Below, in pieces: positions 55,166-63,940 of a stretch of 64,000 nucleotides of DNA. How positions within the stretch are numbered: the first letter of the stretch is position 1; every line of letters begins with the position of its first letter. The DNA is from Cryobacterium arcticum (lineage in GTDB: Bacteria > Actinomycetota > Actinomycetes > Actinomycetales > Microbacteriaceae): assembly GCF_001679725.1 (NCBI RefSeq), contig NZ_CP016282.1, forward strand, positions 1,860,001 through 1,924,000, read 5' to 3'. The notes beneath the pieces were generated by a model that saw only the letters and a program-made list of their open reading frames with translations, was not told the origin of the DNA and ran no database searches. The translations under genes and the position numbers were made by a program.

Positions 55166-55201
55166 GACAGCAGGGCACGGGTTCGACCCCGTGCCCTGCT
55201 G
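55166..55201. terminator. Hairpin between convergent RDD and DUF4191 genes
   Basis: ACAGCAGGGCACGGG (55166-55180) pairs perfectly with 55187-55201 around the loop TTCGAC. It is placed between convergent genes, with a T-rich but not homopolymeric tail. Confidence 0.85.
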
Positions 55202-55251
55202 TGTTGTGCCCTGCTTGTGTCTGCGCTGTTCGTGTGCGCGGATGCGCCGGG

Positions 55252-55962
55252 CTAGTTGCCGCGCTGCGGGCGGGCCTTGGTCGGGTCGACACCCTTGGGG
55301 ATCGGGAGCTTCTTGGCGATGGAGTTGAGGCGGTTGTTCACCGCGAGAACCTCGGCCTTGGTCAGCGACGGCTTGATCTTGGTCAGACGACGCGCCAGCT
55401 TGTGCAGCGGCACGGCATCCGAGTCGGGTCCGACCGAGATGACCGTGACGGCGACGTTGCCGCCCACCTTGGCCACGGAGCGGCGTTCTTCGTCCACCAT
55501 GCGGGCCGTGCGGGTGCGGGGGCCCTCGCTGATCAACACGACGCCGCCGCGGCCGACGGCGCGGTACACGGCATCCTGGGTCTTGCCGTTGACGGCGACC
55601 GGCATCTCGCTGCCGACCCAGCCGCGCTTGAGCGAGGAGCGCAGCACGGCGCCGACGGCGCCGGGCTGGCCCTCGATCTGCGAGTATGCGGCCTTCTCGG
55701 CGCGCCGACCCAGGATGATGAGCATCGCGAGAACACCGCCGAGCACTCCGGCGATGATCCACAGGGCGATGGTGAACCCGCTGTCCGGGGTCAGGAGCAG
55801 GGCCAGGATCAGCCCCACCGCGACCGGGATCAGGAAGCCCAGGATCATGAACAGAACGATGTTCGAGTCGTAGCGCCTGGTCATCTGGAAGACCTGCCAC
55901 ATTTGCTTCAAGCGGCCAGGTTCTTTGGGGGTGCGGGGACTCTTGTCCTTGCTGCGTGCCAT
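55252..55962 (-). CDS. DUF4191 membrane protein
   Basis: A 236-residue protein of the DUF4191 family (mycobacterial Rv2219 type), function unknown. After a basic N-terminus it has two transmembrane segments, VLFMILGFLIPVAVGLILAL and TIALWIIAGVLGGVLAMLII (about residues 36-85). A cytosolic domain follows (GWVGSEMPVAVNGKTQDAVY, then RGGVVLISEGP). It lies 48 bases downstream of lipA on the same strand, as in other actinobacteria. ATG 55962 has TAGTCT 7 bases upstream and no Shine-Dalgarno. Confidence 0.92.
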   Translation of the reverse strand: MARSKDKSPRTPKEPGRLKQMWQVFQMTRRYDSNIVLFMILGFLIPVAVGLILALLLTPDSGFTIALWIIAGVLGGVLAMLIILGRRAEKAAYSQIEGQPGAVGAVLRSSLKRGWVGSEMPVAVNGKTQDAVYRAVGRGGVVLISEGPRTRTARMVDEERRSVAKVGGNVAVTVISVGPDSDAVPLHKLARRLTKIKPSLTKAEVLAVNNRLNSIAKKLPIPKGVDPTKARPQRGN

Positions 55963-55969
55963 GGTTCTA

Positions 55970-55975
55970 AGACTA
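55970..55975 (-). promoter_or_regulatory. Candidate DUF4191 -10 (leaderless)
   Basis: TAGTCT on the minus strand ends 7 bases before the ATG at 55962, in the short gap after lipA. Confidence 0.45.
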
Positions 55976-56010
55976 CCCAGTCGGTCGATATGCGCGTGAC
56001 GGATTTAGGG

Positions 56011-56997
56011 TCAAACGGCCTGGCTGAACCCCCGGGTGGCGTCGGCGAGGTGCTGCAGGCCGGCGGGAACGGGGCGTCCCGTCGCCGCCATGGACTGCGC
56101 CCACAGGCGGCCGGCCCGGTAGGACGACCGCACCAGGGGGCCGGAGAGGACCCCGAGGAAGCCGATTTCCTCGGCTTCTTCCTTGAGCTCGACGAACTCC
56201 TCAGGCCGTACCCACCTCGCCACCGGCAGGTGCCGGGGACTCGGGCGCAGGTACTGGGTGAGAGTGAGGATGTCGGTGCCCGCCTCGTGCAGGTCCCGCA
56301 GGGCCTCGGACACCTCGGCGCGTTCCTCTCCCATACCCAGGATCAGGTTCGACTTGGTGATCAGCCCGGCGGCGCGCCCCTGGCTGAGCACGTCGAGCGA
56401 CCGGTCGTAGCGGAAGGCGGGGCGGATGCGCTTGAAGATCCGGGGGACGGTTTCGACATTGTGCGCGAACACCTCGGGGCGGGCGGAGAACACCTCGGTG
56501 AGATGGTCGCGGTTTCCCGAGAAGTCGGGCACCAGGATTTCCACGCCGGTGCCGGGGCACTGGGCGTGGATCTGCCGGATCGTCTCGGCGTAGAGCCAGG
56601 CGCCCTCGTCGGGCAGATCGTCCCGGGCGACCCCGGTGACGGTGGCGTAGCGAAGGTCCATGGCCCGCACGGACTCGGCCACCCGTCGGGGCTCGTCGGT
56701 GTCGTAGTCGGCGGGTTTGCCCGTGTCGATCTGGCAGAAGTCGCAGCGCCGGGTGCACTGCGACCCGCCGATGAGGAAGGTCGCCTCGCGATCCTCCCAG
56801 CACTCGTAGATGTTCGGGCAGGCGGCTTCCTGACAGACGGTGTGCAGGTTCTCGCTGGTCACCAGGTTCTGCAGTTGACGGTACTCGGGGCCCATCCGCG
56901 CGCGGGTCTTGATCCAGGAGGGCTTTTTTTCGATGGGCGTCTCGGCGTTGCGGACCTCCAGCCGCAGCATCCGGCGCCCGTCGGGTGCGGCGCTCAT
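56011..56997 (-). CDS. lipA: Lipoyl synthase
   Basis: A radical-SAM enzyme that inserts two sulfurs into octanoyl groups on lipoyl domains. The auxiliary cluster cysteines are in [19 protein letters not shown] (C-x4-C-x5-C, near residues 54-66). The radical-SAM cluster is in [16 protein letters not shown] (near 81-89). The C-terminal R-S-S-Y motif is LVRSSYRAG. At 328 aa it is full length. It overlaps lipB by 4 bases (ATGA). Its substrate, the E2 protein, is encoded about 2 kb upstream. Confidence 0.96.
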   Translation of the reverse strand: MSAAPDGRRMLRLEVRNAETPIEKKPSWIKTRARMGPEYRQLQNLVTSENLHTVCQEAACPNIYECWEDREATFLIGGSQCTRRCDFCQIDTGKPADYDTDEPRRVAESVRAMDLRYATVTGVARDDLPDEGAWLYAETIRQIHAQCPGTGVEILVPDFSGNRDHLTEVFSARPEVFAHNVETVPRIFKRIRPAFRYDRSLDVLSQGRAAGLITKSNLILGMGEERAEVSEALRDLHEAGTDILTLTQYLRPSPRHLPVARWVRPEEFVELKEEAEEIGFLGVLSGPLVRSSYRAGRLWAQSMAATGRPVPAGLQHLADATRGFSQAV

Positions 56998-57629
56998 GCG
57001 GGGACCGACAGGTGGCTGCGGAAGGCGGCGGTGACGGAGGCGACGGCGTCCTCCGTGCTGACGACCCGGCCGAGCACCCGGGTCATGGTGGTGACGCCGG
57101 CGTCCGCGATGCCGCAGGCGACGATGCGGTCGTACGGCTCCAGGGAGTTGTCGCAGTTCAGGGCGAAGCCGTGCATGGTGACCCCGTCGGCGACGCGGAT
57201 GCCGATGGCGGCGATCTTGTCTTCGGCCCCGTCGGGTCCGACCCAGACCCCGCTGCGTCCGTTCACCCGTCTGCCGTCGATGCCGAAGTCGGCGAGGGCG
57301 TCGATGAGGATGGCCTCGAGCAGCCGCACGTAACCGACCACGTCGATCGGTTCGGCCAGGCGCAGGATCGGATAGCCGACCAGCTGCCCTGGGCCGTGCC
57401 AGGTGATCCGGCCGCCCCGGTCGACGTCCACGACCGGGGTGCCGTCGGTGGGACGGTCCTCCGGCTGGGTGCGTTTGCCGGCCGTGTACACGGCGGGATG
57501 TTCGAGGAGCAGGACGGTGTTCGGTCGATGACCGGACACCACCGTGCGATGGACGGCGCGCTGGAGCTCAAGGCCCTCGAAATACGGCACGGAGTTGGCG
57601 CTTAGCCCCGCGACGACAAAGTCGAGCAT
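56994..57629 (-). CDS. lipB: Lipoyl(octanoyl) transferase
   Basis: Transfers octanoyl from octanoyl-ACP to lipoyl domains of E2/GcvH proteins. The 211-residue protein has [19 protein letters not shown], the catalytic Lys in [23 protein letters not shown] (shown in part: [10 protein letters not shown]) and the acyl-thioester Cys in [31 protein letters not shown] is the lipoate-binding motif. ATG 57629 has TAGACT 6 bases upstream. It depends on the ACP encoded at 29 kb. Confidence 0.95.
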   Translation of the reverse strand: MLDFVVAGLSANSVPYFEGLELQRAVHRTVVSGHRPNTVLLLEHPAVYTAGKRTQPEDRPTDGTPVVDVDRGGRITWHGPGQLVGYPILRLAEPIDVVGYVRLLEAILIDALADFGIDGRRVNGRSGVWVGPDGAEDKIAAIGIRVADGVTMHGFALNCDNSLEPYDRIVACGIADAGVTTMTRVLGRVVSTEDAVASVTAAFRSHLSVPA

Positions 57630-57635
57630 GCGGCC

Positions 57636-57641
57636 AGTCTA
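57636..57641 (-). promoter_or_regulatory. Candidate lipB -10 (leaderless)
   Basis: TAGACT on the minus strand ends 6 bases before the lipB ATG at 57629. Confidence 0.5.
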
Positions 57642-57736
57642 GGGGGCCGCTCCTCCCCAGCGGGGAGGTACGGCGAGATTCTCCCCGACCTGCCCCGGAG
57701 CATTCAGGGCGGGCGTCCGGCGAGCAGGGTGAGACG

Positions 57737-59308
57737 ATGGACGAAGCGAGCACAGCCGGAGTGAGCGGGACCGTCGCAGGGCACCGCCTGGTGCGCCGGA
57801 TCGGAACCGGCAGCCGTTCGTCGGTATATCTGGGGGTCACCTCCGGCCCCGGCGGCGAACCACGGACAGCGGCGCTGCAGGTGTTCCGCCCCGGCCAGGA
57901 CGGTGCCGTCCTTGACCGGCAGGTACGGGCGCTGCTCACCGTTCCCGGCGGACACCTGTGCCGACTCATCGATGTGGCGACGACGCCGGACGGCCGGGTC
58001 TGCCTTGTGCTGGAGCGGCTGCCAGGACCCACGCTGGACCGTGCGCTGGCCGACCAGTCGGCGCTGACGGCTGGAGAGGCCGTGACGATCGGGGCCACGG
58101 TCACGGCGGCCCTGGGGGCGCTGCATGCTGCGGGGTTCAGCCATCCCGCCATCGGCGCGGCCTGTGTACGTTTCGACGCTTCCGGCCGCCCGGTGCTGGT
58201 GGGGCTGGGCGCCCTCGACGACCTCCCGGCCGGCGGCGGCGGGGCGGCACGGCGTCGGGACGACCTGCTGCGGCTGGCCGGGTTCCTCCGCCGGCTCCTG
58301 GACCATCTCGATCCCCGGGATCCGCATGCCGGCGGGGCCGCCGCGGTGCTGGCCCGGTTCGAATCCGCGGCGACCGCCCGCCCGCTGCCACCGGACCTGA
58401 CCGGGCTCGAGGCGGCCTTGTTCGACTGGGCGCCCGCGGCCGCCGTGCGCGGCACGGGGACCGGGCGGGTCGCCGAGACTGGTGCCGAGGCCGGCGCCGT
58501 GGAGACCGGGGCTGTGGTGACCGCGGCTGTGGTGACCGGGGCTGTGTTGGCCGGAGCGGTGTCGGCCGGAGCTGTGCTGACCGGAGCTGTGGTGGGCGCC
58601 GCCGGGATGCCCAGCGCCGTTGTCGTCCGCCGCGGGCCCGAGCGGTCCGGCCGGCCGGCAGGCGCCCGTGGCCCCGAGCCCAGGCTTGTGCCCGCGATCG
58701 TCGCGGCGCTCGGCGCCGGGCGGGTGAGGCTCCGCAGAGTGCGGCGACCGGTGCTGGTCGGAGTGGGTCTTGCGGTTGTCCTCGGAGCCGGGGGACTGGG
58801 TGCGCTGGGCCAGGGCGACGCCGCGCCCGGCGGCGGCGGGCAGCCCGAGCCACCGTCTCAGGCCCGCTCCGATGCGCCCTCGGACGCAGCCGCCAACGCG
58901 ACGGGCCACGACGCCGATGCGCCGGCGGTGCCGACAGACTCCCTGCTGGCAGACGATCCTGCCGCGGCGACGCTGACCCTGCTGGCGCTGCGGGACCGGT
59001 GTCTGGCGGACGCCTCGGTGCTGTGCCTCGACTCCGTCGACCAGGCCGGTTCCGTCGCGAGCGCCGCGGACGTCTACACGGTGCGGCAGGGTCTGCCGGA
59101 ACCGCCGACCGGATGGGGTTCGCCGCGGGGTTCGACGGCGCCGTTCACCGCCAGCGTGCAGGAGCGAACAGGGAATTCGGCGCTCGTGCTGCTCACGCCG
59201 GTGTCGGATCCGGCCGGCTCCGAGGTCGTGGAAACGAGACAGCCGGCCTCGGCCCTGGTGATCAAGGGCGAGGCCGGCTGGCGGTTACGCGAACTCTTCG
59301 ATTGGTGA
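57737..59308 (+). CDS. Protein-kinase-like membrane protein (predicted pseudokinase)
   Basis: A 523-residue protein with an N-terminal kinase-like domain (about residues 12-215), a low-complexity linker with GAVVT-type repeats, one transmembrane segment (PVLVGVGLAVVLGAGGLGAL near residue 340) and an extracellular domain with two Cys (DRCLADASVLCLDSVDQ). The Gly-rich loop IGTGSRSSVYLG is kept. The catalytic Lys position reads AALQVF (Gln), the H-R-D loop reads SHPAIGAACVRF and the D-F-G position reads VGLGAL. Phosphotransfer is therefore unlikely and a scaffold or receptor role is inferred. It sits between lipB and sucB on the opposite strand. Confidence 0.8.
   Translation: MDEASTAGVSGTVAGHRLVRRIGTGSRSSVYLGVTSGPGGEPRTAALQVFRPGQDGAVLDRQVRALLTVPGGHLCRLIDVATTPDGRVCLVLERLPGPTLDRALADQSALTAGEAVTIGATVTAALGALHAAGFSHPAIGAACVRFDASGRPVLVGLGALDDLPAGGGGAARRRDDLLRLAGFLRRLLDHLDPRDPHAGGAAAVLARFESAATARPLPPDLTGLEAALFDWAPAAAVRGTGTGRVAETGAEAGAVETGAVVTAAVVTGAVLAGAVSAGAVLTGAVVGAAGMPSAVVVRRGPERSGRPAGARGPEPRLVPAIVAALGAGRVRLRRVRRPVLVGVGLAVVLGAGGLGALGQGDAAPGGGGQPEPPSQARSDAPSDAAANATGHDADAPAVPTDSLLADDPAAATLTLLALRDRCLADASVLCLDSVDQAGSVASAADVYTVRQGLPEPPTGWGSPRGSTAPFTASVQERTGNSALVLLTPVSDPAGSEVVETRQPASALVIKGEAGWRLRELFDW
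58508..58597 (+). repeat. 15-bp coding tandem repeat, six units
   Basis: Six consecutive 15-bp units of the form GGGGCTGTGGTGACC encode GAVVT, AAVVT, GAVLA, GAVSA, GAVLT and GAVVG in the linker of the pseudokinase. Units differ at a few positions, so the array is not recent but its frame is kept. Confidence 0.85.
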
Positions 59309-59330
59309 CTCGAACCGTTCGGGTGGGGTG

Positions 59331-60809
59331 TTAGATGCCCAGGTTCGCCTCGAAGGCTCCGGCTTCCAGACGTGCCTTCATCGTGGTGAGGAAGCGCGAG
59401 GCGTCCGCTCCGTCGATGATGCGGTGGTCGTAGGAGAGCGCCAGGAACACCGTCGAACGGATCGCGATGGAGTCCAGGCCCTTGTCGGTCACGACGATGG
59501 GCTTCTTGTAGACCACGCCGGTGCCGAGGATGGCACTCTGCGGCAGGAAGACCACCGGGGTGTCGAACAGCGCGCCGCGCGAACCGGTGTTGGTCAGCGT
59601 GAACGTGCCACCGGACAGTTCGTCGGGCTTGAGCTTGTTGTCGCGGGTGCGAGCGGCCAGATCGGCGATCTGGGCGGCGAAGCCGGCCAGGTCTAGTTCC
59701 CCGGCGTCGCGGATGACCGGCGTCAGCAGTCCACGCTCGGTGTCCACGGCGATGCTCATGTTCTCCTGGGGCGGGTACACGATCGAGGTGCCGTCAACGG
59801 TGGCGTTGATGATCGGGTTGGCCTTCAGCGCCTCGGCCGCGGCCAGGGCGAAGAACGGGAGGAAGGACAGCTTGTTGCCGGTCTTCTCGTGGAAGGAGAC
59901 CTTGACCTTGTCGCGCAGCATCGCGACCCGGGTCACGTCCACCTCGACAACGGTCGTGAGCTGTGCGGTCTGCTGCATCGAGGCAACGGCCCGCTCGGCG
60001 ACGACCTTGCGCAGACGCGACATCGGCTGGGTGGTGCCGCGCAGCGGCGAGACCTCGACGGCGACGGCCGACTCGGCGGGAGCCGCCTGGGCCGGTGCCG
60101 CGGCGTTCTCGATGTCCTGCTTGCGGATGCGTCCGCCGACACCGGTGCCGGTGATGGTGGACAGGTCGACGCCGGCTTCGTTGGCGAGCTTGCGCACGAT
60201 GGGCGTGACGTAGCCGCTGGTGCCGGCGTGGGCGCCGCGAGCGGGCTCGGCGGCGGGTGCTTCCGGTGCGGCAGGCGCTGCGGGGGCTGCGGGGGCTGCG
60301 GGGGCTGCTGCTACGGGGGCAGGTGCTGCGGGAGCTGCGGGCGGCGCCTCGACGACGGCCGGAGCCGGCGGGGTTGCCGCGGCAGCCTCGGTGGGGGCGG
60401 GGGCCTCCGTGGAAGGGACCTCTGCCGCGGCAGGCGCTGCTTCGGCCTCGGGGGCGGGGGACTCGTAGCCGCCCTGGGCTGCAGCGGGAGCCGCGGCCTG
60501 GGGTGCGGCGGCCTGCGGAGCGGCGGGCGCCTCCTGCTGGGGCGCCTCGGCGGCCGGTGCCGCAGCAGCGGATCCGTCGCCGATGGTCACGAGGGGGGTT
60601 CCGACCTCGACGGTCTCGTCTTCTTGAACCAGGATGGCTTCGATGACGCCGGCGATCGGGGATGGGATCTCGGTGTCGACCTTGTCGGTCGATACCTCGA
60701 GCAGCGGTTCGTCGACTTCGACGCGGTCTCCCACGTTCTTGAGCCAGCGGGTGACCGTACCCTCTGTGACACTCTCACCGAGTGCCGGGAGGTTGACGGA
60801 TTCGCTCAT
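59331..60809 (-). CDS. sucB: 2-oxoacid dehydrogenase E2, dihydrolipoamide acyltransferase
   Basis: Core E2 of the pyruvate (and possibly 2-oxoglutarate) dehydrogenase, 492 aa. Domains in order: one lipoyl domain with the lipoylated Lys in [15 protein letters not shown] (Lys43), a long Ala/Pro linker (about residues 80-195), a peripheral-subunit-binding domain ([20 protein letters not shown]), and the catalytic acyltransferase with [15 protein letters not shown] near residue 465. It corresponds to the mycobacterial dlaT/sucB locus. Only one lipoyl domain is present. The partner Lpd gene is 68 bases upstream on the same strand. Confidence 0.95.
   Translation of the reverse strand: MSESVNLPALGESVTEGTVTRWLKNVGDRVEVDEPLLEVSTDKVDTEIPSPIAGVIEAILVQEDETVEVGTPLVTIGDGSAAAAPAAEAPQQEAPAAPQAAAPQAAAPAAAQGGYESPAPEAEAAPAAAEVPSTEAPAPTEAAAATPPAPAVVEAPPAAPAAPAPVAAAPAAPAAPAAPAAPEAPAAEPARGAHAGTSGYVTPIVRKLANEAGVDLSTITGTGVGGRIRKQDIENAAAPAQAAPAESAVAVEVSPLRGTTQPMSRLRKVVAERAVASMQQTAQLTTVVEVDVTRVAMLRDKVKVSFHEKTGNKLSFLPFFALAAAEALKANPIINATVDGTSIVYPPQENMSIAVDTERGLLTPVIRDAGELDLAGFAAQIADLAARTRDNKLKPDELSGGTFTLTNTGSRGALFDTPVVFLPQSAILGTGVVYKKPIVVTDKGLDSIAIRSTVFLALSYDHRIIDGADASRFLTTMKARLEAGAFEANLGI
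60281..60307 (-). repeat. 9-bp perfect triplicate in the sucB linker
   Basis: CGGGGGCTG is repeated three times without change and lies in the Ala/Pro linker coding region. Such repeats commonly vary in length between strains. Confidence 0.7.
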
Positions 60810-60877
60810 GCGTTTGTCTCCTTTGAAACCATTAATGTCTGACCAATGTTAGTGACGTTCTCTGTGCCCGAAGCGGG

Positions 60878-62251
60878 CTACATGGCGTGCAGCGGCTTGC
60901 CGGCCAGGGCCAGGAAGGCCTCGCCGAGCGCTTCGTTCTGGGTGGGGTGGGCGTGCAGCAGCGGCGCGAGGTCCTCCGGGTACGCTTCCCAGTTCACGAT
61001 CAGCTGGCCTTCACCGATCAGTTCGCCGACGCGGGCGCCGATCATGTGGATGCCGATAATGGGGCCATCGACTTCGCGGACGACCTTGATCGAACCGGTG
61101 GTGCCCAGGATCGAGCTCTTGCCGTTGCCGCCCAGGCTGTACTCGTAGCTGGAGACCTTGTCGGCGCCGAACTTGGCGACGGCCTTGGCCTCGGTGTAGC
61201 CGACGGATGCGATTTCAGGGTCGCAGTAGGTGACCTTGGGGATGTTCAGGTCGTCCACGACGATCGGGGACAGGCCCGCGATCTCCTCGGCGACGAAGAT
61301 GCCCTGCTGGAAGCCGCGGTGCGCGAGCTGGAGGCCGGGGACGATGTCGCCGACGGCGTAGACGCCGGGGATGTTGGTGGCGAGGCGCTCGTCGGTGAGG
61401 ACGAAACCGCGGTCCATGGTGATGCCGGCCTCTTCGAAGCCGAGCCCTGCGGTCGACGGGCCACGGCCGACGGCGACGAGCAGCAGCTCGGCTTCGATGG
61501 TGGTGCCGTTCTCGAGGGTGACGACGACGCCGGAGTCGTCCTGGGTGACCGACTGGAACCGTACGCCGAGGGAGAACTCGATGCCGCGCTTGCGGAAGGC
61601 CCGCTCGAGCTGCTTGGAGACGGATTCCTCTTCGTTCGGGGCCAGGTGCGGCAGCGCCTCGATGATGGTCACGTCGGCGCCGAAGGACTTCCAGACACTG
61701 GCGAACTCGACGCCGATGACGCCGCCACCGAGCACGGCGACCTTCTTGGGCACGTAGGTGAGCTCGAGGGCCTGCTCGCTCGTGATGACGCGGCCTTCGA
61801 TGGCCAGCCCGGGCAGCGAACGGGAGTAGGAACCGGTCGCAAGGACCACGTTCTTGCCGACGATGGTGTCCTCGCCGACCTGGACGGTCGTGGGGGAGAC
61901 CAGACGGCCCTCACCCGAGATGACGGTGATGCCGCGGGCCTTGATCAGGCCCTGCAGTCCGCGGAACTTGCTGGCGACGATGCCCTCACGGAACGCCGTG
62001 ACGGCGGCCATGTCGATGCCTTCGAACGACGTCGTGACGCCGTACTTGGCCGACTCGCGGCTGACGTCGGCGACCTCGGCGGAGTGCAGCAGGGCCTTGG
62101 TCGGGATGCAACCGACGTGCAGGCAGGTACCGCCGAGCTTGTCTTTCTCGATCAGGCCCACGGTCAGGCCGAGCTGGACGGCGCGCAAGGCGGCCGCGTA
62201 GCCGCCGCTGCCGCCACCGAGAACTACAAGGTCAAAATTCTGTTCAGACAC
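60878..62251 (-). CDS. lpdA: Dihydrolipoyl dehydrogenase (E3)
   Basis: A flavoprotein that reoxidises dihydrolipoamide with NAD+. The 457-residue protein has the FAD motif LVVLGGGSGGYAAALRAV, the redox disulfide GGTCLHVGCIPTKALLH (near residues 38-54), the NAD motif VAVLGGGVIGVEFASVW, and YAVGDIVPG. The catalytic C-terminal H-x4-E is HAHPTQNEALGEA. GTG 62251 is chosen because GAGGGAG lies 8 bases before it; an upstream ATG (62332) adds an unrelated 27-residue extension. It lies between pepA and sucB. Confidence 0.96.
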   Translation of the reverse strand: MSEQNFDLVVLGGGSGGYAAALRAVQLGLTVGLIEKDKLGGTCLHVGCIPTKALLHSAEVADVSRESAKYGVTTSFEGIDMAAVTAFREGIVASKFRGLQGLIKARGITVISGEGRLVSPTTVQVGEDTIVGKNVVLATGSYSRSLPGLAIEGRVITSEQALELTYVPKKVAVLGGGVIGVEFASVWKSFGADVTIIEALPHLAPNEEESVSKQLERAFRKRGIEFSLGVRFQSVTQDDSGVVVTLENGTTIEAELLLVAVGRGPSTAGLGFEEAGITMDRGFVLTDERLATNIPGVYAVGDIVPGLQLAHRGFQQGIFVAEEIAGLSPIVVDDLNIPKVTYCDPEIASVGYTEAKAVAKFGADKVSSYEYSLGGNGKSSILGTTGSIKVVREVDGPIIGIHMIGARVGELIGEGQLIVNWEAYPEDLAPLLHAHPTQNEALGEAFLALAGKPLHAM

Positions 62252-62357
62252 CCAGATACTCCCTCGTGCATCACATACACTTTCACGGCCTGCCAGCGCA
62301 ATTATGCTGCGCGGACAGGCGTTGAACGGCAAGGATTTTCCTGCCTATACGACTGTA

Positions 62358-63845
62358 CTACGGGCGTGAAAAGTCCTCGGCCAGTCGCAACAGGGTTCGA
62401 ACGGTGACTCCGGTGGGCCCGGGGGCCGTGAAGCCGAGTCCGCCGCCGACCAGCTGAGCGCTGCCGGCGATGTCCAGGTGTGCCCAGGGAATGGTCCGGG
62501 CGTTGTCGCCCTCGCCCACAGAGCCGATGAATTCGCGCAGGAACACGGCGGCCAGGAGCATGCCGCCGCCCGTGTTGCCGATCTTGGCGTTGGCGATGTC
62601 GGCGACGTCGGAGTTCAGCAGGGCCCGCAGTTCCTCGGGCATCGGCATCGGCCAGGCCAGTTCGCCCTCCGAGGTGCTGGCGGCGAGGACCTGCGCCACG
62701 AGGTCGTCATCGCCGAGCACGGCGGAGTACCGCGTGCCGAGGGCCACGACGGCGGCACCCGTGAGCGTGGCGACGTCGATGATCGCATCGGGCTCTTCCT
62801 CGCCGGCCGCGACGAGACCGTCGGCCAGGACCAGGCGGCCCTCAGCGTCGGTGTTGAGCACCTCGACCGTGCGTCCACCGCGGATGCTGAGCACGTCGTT
62901 GGGACGGATGGCGGAGCCTGAGGGCATGTTCTCCGCGATGCACAGCCAGGCCGTGATGCGAACGTCGAGGTTCAGGCGCGCAGCGGCGAGTGTGACGGCC
63001 AGCACCGTGGCGGCGCCGGTCATGTCGTACTTCATGCCCACCATGGATGCCGGCGGCTTGAGCGAGAGTCCGCCGGTGTCGAAGGTGATGCCCTTGCCGA
63101 CGAGGGCCAGGTGCTTGGCCGCGCCGGCCGGGGCGTAGCTGACCTTGACCAGGCGGGGCGGGCGGGTCGAGCCCTGCCCGACACCGGCGATCCCGCCGAA
63201 GCCGTCGGCCACCAGCTGGTCCTCGTCCCACACCGTCAGGGTGACGGGCAGGCCCTCGGCCGCGGCCTGGGCCAGGGCGGTCAGGGATTCGGGGTAGAGA
63301 TCCAGCGGGGGAGTGTTGACGAGGTCCTTCACGAGGCTCACGGCCCCGGCGACGATGTCCGCCCGGTCGGCGGCACCGGCGGCGGCTTGGTCGGTGTGCA
63401 CGGTGATGTCTCCGGTGGGCAGGCTGGTGCCGGCCAGGGACGCCCTGCGGTAGGTCGTGAAGGAGTACCCGCCGAGAGCCGCACCCTCGAGGACCGCAGC
63501 GGCCTGCTCGGCATCCGTCAGCGGGAGGGCGAACGCCACGGTGGCCGCGCCGGTGAGCTGGCGCACGGCGGACCCGGCCGCGTACCGCAGTGACTCGGGC
63601 GTGACGGCAGAGCCGAGACCGACGACCGCGATGCTGCGTGCGCTGCCCACGACGGGGGCGAAACGCATGACCTGGTCCTTGGCGCCGGAGACGCCGACGG
63701 CCTGGAACTGGTCGGCGAGGGGGGCGAAGGACGGGTCGGCGAACAGGGTGGGACCGTCCTTGCCCTGGACGGCGCCGACGACGATGACGTCGGCGGTGGA
63801 TTCGATCGCGGGCTGTGCGGACACTGAAATGCGGGGAACGGTCAT
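62358..63845 (-). CDS. pepA: Leucyl aminopeptidase (M17)
   Basis: A di-zinc M17 aminopeptidase that releases N-terminal amino acids in the cytosol, 495 aa. The catalytic domain has VGKGITFDTGGLSLKPP (Lys and Asp ligands near residues 250-258), MKYDMTGAATVLA, and the signature VLNTDAEGRLVLAD near residue 330. The N-terminal M17 domain (about 1-165) is diverged as usual. It corresponds to mycobacterial pepB (Rv2213), the syntenic neighbour of dlaT. ATG 63845 has TAGCAT 6 bases upstream. Confidence 0.95.
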   Translation of the reverse strand: MTVPRISVSAQPAIESTADVIVVGAVQGKDGPTLFADPSFAPLADQFQAVGVSGAKDQVMRFAPVVGSARSIAVVGLGSAVTPESLRYAAGSAVRQLTGAATVAFALPLTDAEQAAAVLEGAALGGYSFTTYRRASLAGTSLPTGDITVHTDQAAAGAADRADIVAGAVSLVKDLVNTPPLDLYPESLTALAQAAAEGLPVTLTVWDEDQLVADGFGGIAGVGQGSTRPPRLVKVSYAPAGAAKHLALVGKGITFDTGGLSLKPPASMVGMKYDMTGAATVLAVTLAAARLNLDVRITAWLCIAENMPSGSAIRPNDVLSIRGGRTVEVLNTDAEGRLVLADGLVAAGEEEPDAIIDVATLTGAAVVALGTRYSAVLGDDDLVAQVLAASTSEGELAWPMPMPEELRALLNSDVADIANAKIGNTGGGMLLAAVFLREFIGSVGEGDNARTIPWAHLDIAGSAQLVGGGLGFTAPGPTGVTVRTLLRLAEDFSRP

Positions 63846-63851
63846 GCCTCG

Positions 63852-63857
63852 ATGCTA
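63852..63857 (-). promoter_or_regulatory. Candidate pepA -10 (leaderless)
   Basis: TAGCAT on the minus strand ends 6 bases before the pepA ATG at 63845. Confidence 0.5.
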
Positions 63858-63928
63858 CGGGGCCCGGTGTTCGCTCTGGGCACCACGCGGAGCGCCGGGT
63901 TTCTCGGACAGCGGGCAAAAACCCCGAA

Positions 63929-63934
63929 TAGAGT
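63929..63934 (+). promoter_or_regulatory. Candidate -10 of the last gene (leaderless)
   Basis: TAGAGT ends 6 bases before ATG 63941, with GGACA-like sequence about 18 bases further upstream as a possible -35. Confidence 0.5.
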
Positions 63935-63940
63935 TAACGA

